Source: an uncultured Spartobacteria bacterium (lineage in GTDB: Bacteria > Verrucomicrobiota > Verrucomicrobiia > Chthoniobacterales > Terrimicrobiaceae). Taken from it: a stretch of 64,000 bases of DNA. Under the pieces are notes generated by a model that was not told where the DNA came from, did no database searches, and was given only the letters and a program-made list of their open reading frames with translations. This document shows positions 24,232 to 31,911 of this stretch, piece after piece (position 1 is the first letter of the stretch; every line of letters starts with the position of its first letter). The stretch is taken from assembly GCA_937960895.1 (NCBI GenBank), contig CALCJD010000119.1:50952-114951 (forward strand), in the 5' to 3' direction. Both the position numbers and the translations under genes were made by a program.

Positions 24232-25608
24232 TCAGAAGGATTTTCGCAAATGGCTCGGCAGGATTCCGAGCTGCTCGCGGTATTTGGCGACCGTCCGGCG
24301 GGCGATCGGCACGCCCTGTTCGGTCAGGCGGGAGACAATTTCCTGGTCGCTCATGGGATGGCGCGGATCCTCGTGGCGGATGAGCTCCGCAATGGCCTGG
24401 CGCACGCTTTCGTTGCTCACGGACTGCCCCTCCGCGGTGGTGTAGCCCGAGGTGAAGAAATATTTCAGTTCATACAGTCCGCGCGGCGTCTGCATGTATT
24501 TGCCGGACACGGCCCGGCTGACCGTCGTCTCATGCACACCCACCGCCTGCGCGACCTGACTCATGGTCATGGGACGCAGATTGGCGGGCCCGATGTCGAA
24601 AAACTCGCGCTGCCGCTGCACGATTTCCCTGGCGATGTTCAGCAGCGTGTGCTGGCGCTGCTGGATGCACTTGATGAAAAACCGTCCGCCCCGGATTTTT
24701 TCCCGCAGGTAGTCGCGCACCTCGCGGCTCGAGCCGGGCTGCGAAAGCATGTCCTTGTAATCGTCCCCGATGCGCAGCGACGGAATTTCGTCGTTGTTCA
24801 GCGAAACCACATAACTGTCGCCGTCCTTTTCCACAATCACATCGGGAATGACCGTCTGGTCCTCGTCCGCGGAAAACTGCCGTCCCGGACGGGGATTGAG
24901 CTGGGCAATGACCTCGGCCGCACGCTGCACCTCGGCCGGCGTCACATGCAGGGCCCGGGCAATTTCCGGAATCTTCCGCCGTCCCAACTCGTCCAGATGG
25001 TGCGCCACGATGCGGCTCTCCAACCCATATCCCCGGCCGTTGCGCCGGAGCTGGAGCAGCAGGCACTCGGACAGATTGCGCGCCCCGACCCCGGCCGGTT
25101 CCAGGGCCTGCACCGCCGTCACCATGCGGGCGATCTCGTCCACCGTGCAGCCGGCCTGCGCCGCCATCTCCTCGTCCGTCGCGCACAAATACCCCCGCTC
25201 GTCGATGTTGCCGACCACCACCATCGCAATGCCCCGCTCGCGATCCGACAGCGACGGGACGCCGAGCTGTTCCAGCAAATGGTCCGCCAGACTGGGCGAA
25301 CGCGTCTGGGAATCGAAGAAATGCTGCCGGCGCTCCTGCGCCTCCGTCGTCCAGGGTTCGGCAATGGCCCGCTGGGCAAAATATTCGTTCCATTCCTCGG
25401 CCAGATCCGAGTCGGACCGGTCCCCCTCCGCCGCCTCCGGCGGAGTCTCGCGCGGCTCCTCCTCCAGAACCGGATTGGCCTCGAGTTCGGCCGCCACAAG
25501 CTGACGCAACTCCATCAGCGGAGCCTGCAGGATGTTGAGACTCTGCTGCATCTGCGGCGACAGCGTCTGCTGCAGCGCGAGTCCTTGATATTGCTCCATC
25601 CCGACCAT
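24232..25608 (-). CDS. rpoN: RNA polymerase sigma-54 factor
   Basis: A 458-residue sigma-54. The N-terminal activator-interacting region is QGLALQQTLSPQMQQSLNILQ; an acidic linker follows, then a core-binding region, the DNA-binding HTH (SQVAQAVGVHETTVSRAVSGKYM) and the RpoN box ARRTVAKYRE near the C-terminus. Sigma-54 directs transcription from -24/-12 promoters with enhancer-binding ATPases, none of which is encoded here. The start MVGMEQYQ at 25608 has AGGCGG immediately upstream; ATG 25599 is an alternative. It is divergent from kdsA. Confidence 0.96.
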   Translation of the reverse strand: MVGMEQYQGLALQQTLSPQMQQSLNILQAPLMELRQLVAAELEANPVLEEEPRETPPEAAEGDRSDSDLAEEWNEYFAQRAIAEPWTTEAQERRQHFFDSQTRSPSLADHLLEQLGVPSLSDRERGIAMVVVGNIDERGYLCATDEEMAAQAGCTVDEIARMVTAVQALEPAGVGARNLSECLLLQLRRNGRGYGLESRIVAHHLDELGRRKIPEIARALHVTPAEVQRAAEVIAQLNPRPGRQFSADEDQTVIPDVIVEKDGDSYVVSLNNDEIPSLRIGDDYKDMLSQPGSSREVRDYLREKIRGGRFFIKCIQQRQHTLLNIAREIVQRQREFFDIGPANLRPMTMSQVAQAVGVHETTVSRAVSGKYMQTPRGLYELKYFFTSGYTTAEGQSVSNESVRQAIAELIRHEDPRHPMSDQEIVSRLTEQGVPIARRTVAKYREQLGILPSHLRKSF

Positions 25609-25751
25609 CCGCCTGCAAATTCAGGCACTCAACTTGCTTCGGCAAGCAATTTTCACGCCAGAATGGAAGTTTGCGGACACCAACCGCGCCCCGCCGGCCC
25701 TTTTTTCGCAAACACTTGGCGAGCACCCACCAATCCGTCTAGGCTCCGCCG

Positions 25752-26573
25752 ATGCCTCGACCCGTTGTCAAAATCGGCCGTCACACCCTTGGCGGCAGGA
25801 ACCTCCTTTTCATTCTTGGTCCTTGCGTCATCGAATCGCCCACCTTCACCCGGCGCATGGCCAAAAAACTGCACGCCATCTGCTCGGACGCCGGGGTTCC
25901 GTTCATCTTCAAGGCTTCGTATGACAAGGCCAACCGGACCTCGGGCGCATCCTTCCGCGGGGTCGGCGTGAAGGACGGGTGCGCGCTCCTGGCGGAGATC
26001 GGCGGGGAGTGGGGCGTGCCGGTCACCACCGACGTCCATTCCCCGGAGGAGGTGGAAATTGCCCGGGAGTACATCGACCTGCTGCAAATCCCCGCCTTTC
26101 TCTGCCGCCAGACCGACCTTGTGGTCGCCGCCGGACGCAGCGGGCGGACCGTGAATGTGAAAAAAGGCCAGTTTCTGGCGCCGTGGGACGTGGCCAACAT
26201 CGGGAAAAAGCTGGAGGCCACCGGCTGCCGGTCCTTTTTCTTCACCGAACGCGGCACCTCCTTCGGCTACAATAACCTTGTCGCCGACATGCGCTCCATT
26301 TACTGGATGCAGGAATTGAAATATCAGGTAGTTTTCGACGCAACGCATTCCGTACAACGCCCTGGTGGAGCGGGTGACCGAACTGGCGGGGACGGCGCGC
26401 TGGCTCCCGTGCTGGCTCGCGCGGCGGTGGCCGCCGGCTGCGACGGAGTGTTCATCGAAACCCATGAAAATCCAGCCAAAGCCCTTTCCGATGGTCCCAA
26501 TCAGATTCCGCTCCGCGCGCTGCCCAGGCTTCTCGCCCAGTTGGTTCGCCTCCGCCGGGAGGTGCTGGCTTAG
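25752..26573 (+). CDS. kdsA: 3-deoxy-8-phosphooctulonate synthase
   Basis: A 273-residue Kdo-8-phosphate synthase condensing arabinose 5-phosphate with PEP for lipopolysaccharide. Motifs: LGPCVIES, FKASYDKANRTS, VTTDVHSPEE, NVKKGQFLAPWD, FTERGTSFGYNNLV, FDATHSVQRPGG and ETHENPAKALSDGPN. Cys in GPC is retained, and RTSGASFRG fits the family. It heads the LPS export cluster. The 3' end overlaps the next gene by ~83-110 bases, an unusually long overlap. Confidence 0.95.
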   Translation: MPRPVVKIGRHTLGGRNLLFILGPCVIESPTFTRRMAKKLHAICSDAGVPFIFKASYDKANRTSGASFRGVGVKDGCALLAEIGGEWGVPVTTDVHSPEEVEIAREYIDLLQIPAFLCRQTDLVVAAGRSGRTVNVKKGQFLAPWDVANIGKKLEATGCRSFFFTERGTSFGYNNLVADMRSIYWMQELKYQVVFDATHSVQRPGGAGDRTGGDGALAPVLARAAVAAGCDGVFIETHENPAKALSDGPNQIPLRALPRLLAQLVRLRREVLA

Positions 26574-27075
26574 CCTGGCGCTGTGCGCCCTGGTGTCCGC
26601 GGCCTCGCTAAGGGCCCAGACTCCGGACGCCCCGGCCGGGGGGAAAAAGGCCGAAGCCGAGGAATCCGATGACACGGCCAACATGACGGCCATGATGATT
26701 CCCGGGCAGGACGTGAAGGGCATGCGCTACGCCCACCGCAACGAAAACGACGAGGTCGTCATGGAGTTCGAGTCCGAGGTGGCCCGCAAGCTCGACGATG
26801 AAAACATCGAGATGGAAAACCTCAAGATCGTCGCCTTTGACGAGGAGGGAAAGCGGGCCGACATTCTCCTGCCGCGGTCGGTTTTTAACGTGACCACCCG
26901 CATCCTGACCGGCAAGGATCAGGTTGTGATCAAGCGCGACGATGTGGAAATCATCGGCGAAACCGGGGAATTCAACACCAAAACCCGCTTCGCCAAACTG
27001 CTCGGCAACGTCAAGATGATCATCCTGAACACGGAAAATCTCGACAAGAAGAACACGGAAAAAACCGATCAATGA
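26491..27075 (+). CDS. lptC: LptC-like LPS export protein
   Basis: A ~194-residue exported protein in the position of LptC, directly upstream of LptA- and LptB-like genes. A basic N-terminus and hydrophobic segment (CWLSLALCALVSAASLRAQ) resemble a signal peptide or anchor. The mature part (VKGMRYAHRNENDEVVMEFESE, DEEGKRADILLPRSVFN, RDDVEIIGETGEFN) has the repeated beta-strand pattern of LptC/OstA proteins. The start is uncertain: ATG 26491 or 26464 lie inside kdsA; GTG 26593 would remove most of the signal. The stop overlaps the lptA ATG. Confidence 0.7.
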   Translation: MVPIRFRSARCPGFSPSWFASAGRCWLSLALCALVSAASLRAQTPDAPAGGKKAEAEESDDTANMTAMMIPGQDVKGMRYAHRNENDEVVMEFESEVARKLDDENIEMENLKIVAFDEEGKRADILLPRSVFNVTTRILTGKDQVVIKRDDVEIIGETGEFNTKTRFAKLLGNVKMIILNTENLDKKNTEKTDQ

Positions 27076-27668
27076 CCAGACAGCTTTCCTTTGCGTTCCT
27101 TTTCACCGTCCTGCTCGCCGCCGGCCCGCGCCCGCTTTCGGCGCAGGAGCTCAAGCCCTCGATGAATCCCGACAAGGGGGCGGAGAAAAACCCCTTCGGC
27201 CTCGGGATGGGTGAACGTCCCAAGGGAGCCAAGACGGAAATCACCGCAAAAAAGCAGGCCACCTTCGACAACACGACCAGCATCGCCGAATTTGAGGGCA
27301 ATGTGGTGGTGAAAGACGTCCAGTTCACCCTCTTCTGTGACCGCCTCAAGGTGACCCTCTCCAAAGACCGCAAGGGTCTGCAGCTGGTCGAGGCCTTCGG
27401 CGACGGCCGCGACAAGGTCATCATCGTCCAGGAAAACACCGATTCCTCGGGCAAGGCCTCCAAGGCCATCGGACGCGCCACCCGGGCCGCCTACGACCCC
27501 GAGACGGGCATCATCACCCTGTTCGGCTGGCCCTCCGTGCAGCACGACATCAATCTCCAGCAGGCCACCGAGGAGGGAACCGTCATGTACCTCAACCGTG
27601 CCGGCCGCATGGAAACCAAGGGCGGCAGCAAGACGGTGATCATCGACACCGGAGACCAGAAACTCTGA
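27072..27668 (+). CDS. lptA: LptA/OstA-like periplasmic LPS transport protein
   Basis: A 198-residue periplasmic protein with signal peptide MTRQLSFAFLFTVLLAAGPRPLSAQ. The OstA-like core is ITAKKQATFDNTTSIAEFEGNVVVKDVQFTLFCDRLKVTL, seen as the short motifs FEGNVVVKD and LFCDRLKVTL, followed by KAIGRATRAAYDPETGIITLFG. LptA bridges the inner and outer membranes for LPS. The first ATG overlaps the lptC-like stop, and the stop shares an A with the lptB ATG, so the genes are coupled. Confidence 0.82.
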   Translation: MTRQLSFAFLFTVLLAAGPRPLSAQELKPSMNPDKGAEKNPFGLGMGERPKGAKTEITAKKQATFDNTTSIAEFEGNVVVKDVQFTLFCDRLKVTLSKDRKGLQLVEAFGDGRDKVIIVQENTDSSGKASKAIGRATRAAYDPETGIITLFGWPSVQHDINLQQATEEGTVMYLNRAGRMETKGGSKTVIIDTGDQKL

Positions 27669-28453
27669 TGAGCGCGACCACTCCCACACCCGAAACCGCC
27701 GCAAAACCCGGCGCACCGGCTCCGGGCCAGAAGCCGCTGCTCCAGACGGAGAAGCTGGTCAAGATCTACGGGGGCCGCTCCGTCGTGAACGGCGTGGACA
27801 TCAACGTCCGCCGCGGCGAGATCGTCGGTCTGCTCGGACCCAACGGAGCGGGCAAGACGACCACGTTTTACATGATCGTGGGCCTGATCCGGCCCAACGG
27901 CGGCAAGGTGTTTTTCGACGACCACGACGTCACCAACATGGCCATGTACCGCCGCGCCCGCGAGGGAATGGGTTATCTTCCCCAGGAGGAATCCATTTTC
28001 CGCAAGCTCACGGTGGAGGAAAACATCATGGCCATCCTGGAAACCACCAAACTGAACAAGCAGCAGCGCAAGGAGCGCTGCGAGCAGCTGCTCACGCAGT
28101 TCGGCATCGAACATCTGGCCAAAAACACGGCGCTGACACTCTCCGGCGGGGAAAAGCGCCGCCTCACCATCGCCCGCTCGCTGGTCACCAATCCGTCGCT
28201 GCTCATGCTGGACGAGCCCTTCAGCGGCGTCGATCCCATCGCGGTCTACGACGTGCAGCAGATCATCCAGGACCTCCGCGCCCAGGGGCTGGCCATTTTG
28301 ATCACCGACCACAACGTCCGGGAAACCCTCAACATTGTCGATCGCGCCTACCTGATCTTCGAGGGCCGGGTGGAAAGCCAGGGAACGAAGGACTTTCTGC
28401 TCAACGATCCGATCAGCCGGAAACTCTACCTCGGCGAAAACTTCCAGATGTAA
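27668..28453 (+). CDS. lptB: LPS export ABC transporter ATP-binding protein
   Basis: A 261-residue ABC ATPase: Walker A LLGPNGAGKTTTFYMIVG, LSGGEKRRLTIARSL signature, Walker B LLMLDEPFSGVDPIAV, then ILITDHNVRETL with the switch His. GYLPQEESIFRKLTVEENI is the characteristic LptB Q-loop region. The N-terminus carries a Pro/Ala-rich extension of about 25 residues. It powers LPS extraction with LptF/LptG, which are not in the window. Confidence 0.95.
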   Translation: MSATTPTPETAAKPGAPAPGQKPLLQTEKLVKIYGGRSVVNGVDINVRRGEIVGLLGPNGAGKTTTFYMIVGLIRPNGGKVFFDDHDVTNMAMYRRAREGMGYLPQEESIFRKLTVEENIMAILETTKLNKQQRKERCEQLLTQFGIEHLAKNTALTLSGGEKRRLTIARSLVTNPSLLMLDEPFSGVDPIAVYDVQQIIQDLRAQGLAILITDHNVRETLNIVDRAYLIFEGRVESQGTKDFLLNDPISRKLYLGENFQM

Positions 28454-28459
28454 TTCCCC

Positions 28460-29431
28460 ATGCCCCGACGCAAGCCCGACGCGCATCAGGTTCCCCACAT
28501 CACCGTGGGGCATTTCTATGCCAATCACGCGGAAACGCTCGGGCTGCGTCTGGAGGGGGCCTCCCGGGGACTGAACCGGAAGATCCGGGAGCCCACCGTC
28601 AACCGGCCCGGACTCGCCCTGACGGGATTCTACAACTATTTCGCCGGAAAACGCATCCAGGTCTTCGGCGCGGCCGAATTGAGCTACCTGCGCAGCCTGA
28701 GCGCGGCGACGATGAAGGAAAAACTGCGCCAGCTTTTTTCGCGCAATTTTCCCTGCCTGATCATTGCGCGCAATGCACCGGTGCCGGAGGTGGTCCTCGA
28801 CATGGCCGCCGAGTTCGAGACCCCGGTCTTTCGCACGCACATCATCACGATGAAGTTCATCAACGCGGCCACCATTGCGCTGGAATTTGATTTTGCGCCT
28901 TCCACGACCGAATATGGTAGCATGGTGGACATCCAGGGCATCGGCACGCTCATCCGCGGGGCCAGCGGCATCGGCAAAAGCGAATGCGTGCTTTCCCTCA
29001 TCGAGCGCGGTTACAGCCTGGTGAGCGACGACATCACCCGGATCCGGTCCATCGAGGGCCGCGAACTGGTCGGCATGGCGGCCGATCTCACCCGCTTCCA
29101 CATGGAGGTGCGGGGCATCGGCATCATCAACATCAGCTCCATCTTCGGGGTGGGCAGCGTGCGGACCGAAAAACGCCTCGACCTGGTCATCACCCTGAAG
29201 GAATGGGCGGAGCTGGAAAACGTGGACCGCATCGGGCTGGACCGCGAATATTACGAAATCCTGGGCATCAAGGTCCCCCATGTGACCATCCCCGTGCGCA
29301 CCGGCCGCGATTTGGGCCGTCTGGTGGAGGTCGCCGCGCTTGACCAGAAGCTGAAAAGCATGGGACAAAACAGTGCTGTTGAATTTAACCAGCGTTTGCT
29401 GCAAATGATGAACGAACGACGTATCCGATAA
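28460..29431 (+). CDS. hprK: HPr kinase/phosphorylase
   Basis: A 323-residue bifunctional enzyme that phosphorylates and dephosphorylates HPr on Ser. The Walker A-like loop GASGIGKSE (about residues 170-178) is followed by LVSDDITRI and, near residue 200, MEVRGIGIINISSIFG, which contains the HPrK signature. N-terminal residues ~10-130 fit the family's N-domain. It begins 6 bases after lptB and its stop overlaps the HPr ATG by one base. Confidence 0.95.
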   Translation: MPRRKPDAHQVPHITVGHFYANHAETLGLRLEGASRGLNRKIREPTVNRPGLALTGFYNYFAGKRIQVFGAAELSYLRSLSAATMKEKLRQLFSRNFPCLIIARNAPVPEVVLDMAAEFETPVFRTHIITMKFINAATIALEFDFAPSTTEYGSMVDIQGIGTLIRGASGIGKSECVLSLIERGYSLVSDDITRIRSIEGRELVGMAADLTRFHMEVRGIGIINISSIFGVGSVRTEKRLDLVITLKEWAELENVDRIGLDREYYEILGIKVPHVTIPVRTGRDLGRLVEVAALDQKLKSMGQNSAVEFNQRLLQMMNERRIR

Positions 29432-29739
29432 TGGGCCTACTCTCGCGCAAAAAACCAACCGATGACGTCCTCCGTTGCACCAAGGAGGTTTCGATCCTGA
29501 ATCGCAACGGCCTTCATGCGCGACCCGCGGCCATGTTCGTCAAGATCTCGAGCCGCTATCGCGCCGATGTCTGGGTCGAAAAGGACGGGGAACGCGTGAA
29601 CGGCAAAAGCATCATGGGCCTCATGATGCTGGCCGCGGGCAAGGGCTCGAAGCTGAACATCATCGCAGAAGGGGCGGATGCGGACAAGGTTGTCGCCGAG
29701 ATCGAAAACCTTGTCCAGACCCGCTTCGGCGAGGAATAA
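29431..29739 (+). CDS. HPr-like phosphocarrier protein
   Basis: A 102-residue HPr-family protein. NRNGLHARPAAMFV contains the phosphorylatable His, and GKSIMGLMMLAA carries the Ser that HPr kinase modifies. The N-terminus has a ~15-residue extension (MGLLSRKKPTDDV). No enzyme I or sugar-specific PTS components are encoded nearby, so a regulatory rather than sugar-transport role is plausible. The gene is translationally coupled to hprK. Confidence 0.92.
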   Translation: MGLLSRKKPTDDVLRCTKEVSILNRNGLHARPAAMFVKISSRYRADVWVEKDGERVNGKSIMGLMMLAAGKGSKLNIIAEGADADKVVAEIENLVQTRFGEE

Positions 29740-29820
29740 CAGCCCGGGCTGGTCGGGAAGCCGCCCCGTGATTTCTCCCTTTCCCAGGGGAGTCCGCGGC
29801 GCGGCTTCCCCACCCGTTTG

Positions 29821-31911
29821 TCAAAAGGCCACGCCAATCGCGAACTGGAACGCGCCCTGTGCCTCGCCCTTCTGCGGCGCCGGATTGAGACCGTAATCGA
29901 GGCGCACCGCCCCGATGGGCAGGTTGTAGCGCAGACCCGCCCCCACCGCGTAGCGCATGTTTTCGAGCCCGAAGTCGCGCGCCTCGGTCACCACGTTTCC
30001 CGCGTCAAAAAACACCGCGCCGTGGAGGTCGCCGATGAGGGGAAAATTGTATTCCACATTAAACACGGTGAACCCCTCGCCGCCGAGTGGGTAACCGGCC
30101 CGGTCGCGCGGACCCAGGGTCAGTTCCGCAAAGCTCCGCACGGTGGTGGCGCCGCCGTTGAAGAAGCGTTCGTCGATCGGCAGCTCCCGATCATTGAGCG
30201 GGGAAATGATCCCCGCCCGGGCGCCAAGGGACAGGGTGGTTTTCGGCGTGATCGGAATGTAGTAGGTGAACGCCCCCAGGCCGCGCACATAGGCCACGTC
30301 CCCGAGGCCGTCGGGCGCGAGTTCGAAGGACGTGGTGAAAAGCAGTCCCCGGGTCGGAATGGTGGCATTGTTGCGCAGATCGAAGGTCTGCGAAAAACCG
30401 ATGGCCGCCACGGTATAACGCGTGTCGCCCACGAGGCTCTCCGGTTCGATGTCCACGTCCCTGATTCCCACCGTCTTCAACCGGATGAACGTCGAGACGC
30501 TCCAGTGTTTGGTGACCGCCCGGCCGAGTGTCGGCTGAAAGCCGATTTCGTTCTTCGTATAGCCGCGCAGGACCGAGTTCACGCCGTACAGCCGGAGGCG
30601 AAGACGGTAGTCGCTTTCGAAGAGCCACGGATCCGCGTAGACCACCTCGCCATTGAAGCCGCGCATGTTGGCCTCGACATTGACGCTGAAGGGACGGCCG
30701 GTGCGGAAGAAATTCAGATCGCGGTAGGTGAGGCTGACAATCCCCCCGAAGAAACTGGCGTACCCCAGCCCCACGCCGAATTCCTTCGGTTTGGATTCCT
30801 CCACTGTCACATCCAGCCGGACCCGTCCACCGTCCGTCGCCTGCGGGGTGATGCCCAGCTCGCGGAACAGGCCGGTTTCGATCAACTCGCGATAAACCCG
30901 ATCGATCAGCCGGGGGTCATAAGTCCGACCCTGCAAGGGTTTGAGGCGGTTGCGGAGGAACTGCGGCCGCACGCCTTCCGTGCCCGCCACGGTCACGCCG
31001 TCGAAATGATACAAATCCCCCGCCTGGATCCGAATAACCGCCGGCACCCGGCCGTCTCTGGCCGCACCAAGATCGGCGTCGGCGGTGACATCCACCGCAA
31101 AATATCCCCGCCTCTGATAAAAATCCTCCAGCGCCCGCTCCGCCGCATCCAACCGTCCCTCCGTGTAGATGTCCCGGGTCTGCTCCGCGATCACCGCCAG
31201 CAGTTCCTCGCGGGGAAACACAAGGTCGCCGAGCAGTTGGATGGCGCCAAAACGAAACTGCGGGCCTTCCTTGATGCGGAGCCGGATGTCGGCCGTCGTG
31301 AGGGTGTCATTGAAGGTGATTTCCGGAGGGTCGACGACGGATTCCAGCCAGCCGTCGGCCAGATAAAGGCGCCTCACCAGATCGACCCCGCTGTAGATGT
31401 CCGCCTCCACGAAGGGCAGCTTCAGATCGTTTCGAATGCGCGGGAAGCGCTCACGGAGCGGTCCGAGCAGATAGTCGGTGAGGGTTTTGGTGTCGAATCC
31501 CGAATTTCCCTCGATGGTGATGCTGCCGACATGCGCGAGGGGTCCCTCCTCCACGGTGAGTTGCAGACTCCACGGGCCCAGAATCTTCGCCTCGACCTCG
31601 GCGTTGGCATAACCGTGACGGCGGTAAAACGACTCGAGGAAAAACGCGGTGTCGTAGGCCCCGGCTTCATCCAGTCCATATTCCTCGATGGATTCAATCT
31701 GGCGGGCGATGCCGTCGCGGAGCTGTCGGGGACCAAAGGCGCTGTGGCCGACAAAAGTCACCTTGAGCCGGCCGTGAAGGGGCGCCCTTGGCGGAGCGCC
31801 GACGGGCGGCAGTTCGTCCGGCGCAAAAGGCTGCGAGAGCTCCGGCGGAGCGTCGGTCTGGGCGAAGGCCATCCCCGTGAGGGCAAGGAATACCAAAAGC
31901 CGGCGTCTCAT
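29821..31911 (-). CDS. Outer-membrane BamA/TamA-family protein
   Basis: A 696-residue Omp85-superfamily protein. Signal peptide MRRRLLVFLALTGMAFA is followed by POTRA domains (LKVTFVGHSAFGPRQLRDGI, GSITIEGNSGFDTKTLTDYL, FRFGAIQLLGDLVF, FDGVTVAGTEG) and a C-terminal 16-strand barrel ending GAFQFAIGVAF with a terminal Phe. Segment LPIDERFFNGGATTVRSF is the conserved loop-6-like RGF region variant. It overlaps the TamB-like gene (31908) and thus is the likely TamA partner that inserts or exports outer-membrane substrates. Confidence 0.88.
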   Translation of the reverse strand: MRRRLLVFLALTGMAFAQTDAPPELSQPFAPDELPPVGAPPRAPLHGRLKVTFVGHSAFGPRQLRDGIARQIESIEEYGLDEAGAYDTAFFLESFYRRHGYANAEVEAKILGPWSLQLTVEEGPLAHVGSITIEGNSGFDTKTLTDYLLGPLRERFPRIRNDLKLPFVEADIYSGVDLVRRLYLADGWLESVVDPPEITFNDTLTTADIRLRIKEGPQFRFGAIQLLGDLVFPREELLAVIAEQTRDIYTEGRLDAAERALEDFYQRRGYFAVDVTADADLGAARDGRVPAVIRIQAGDLYHFDGVTVAGTEGVRPQFLRNRLKPLQGRTYDPRLIDRVYRELIETGLFRELGITPQATDGGRVRLDVTVEESKPKEFGVGLGYASFFGGIVSLTYRDLNFFRTGRPFSVNVEANMRGFNGEVVYADPWLFESDYRLRLRLYGVNSVLRGYTKNEIGFQPTLGRAVTKHWSVSTFIRLKTVGIRDVDIEPESLVGDTRYTVAAIGFSQTFDLRNNATIPTRGLLFTTSFELAPDGLGDVAYVRGLGAFTYYIPITPKTTLSLGARAGIISPLNDRELPIDERFFNGGATTVRSFAELTLGPRDRAGYPLGGEGFTVFNVEYNFPLIGDLHGAVFFDAGNVVTEARDFGLENMRYAVGAGLRYNLPIGAVRLDYGLNPAPQKGEAQGAFQFAIGVAF

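Noticed and set aside
26300..26420. Frameshift inside kdsA
   Set aside because: FDATHSVQRPGG and the following conserved LARAAVAAG residues stay in one frame, so the gene is intact.
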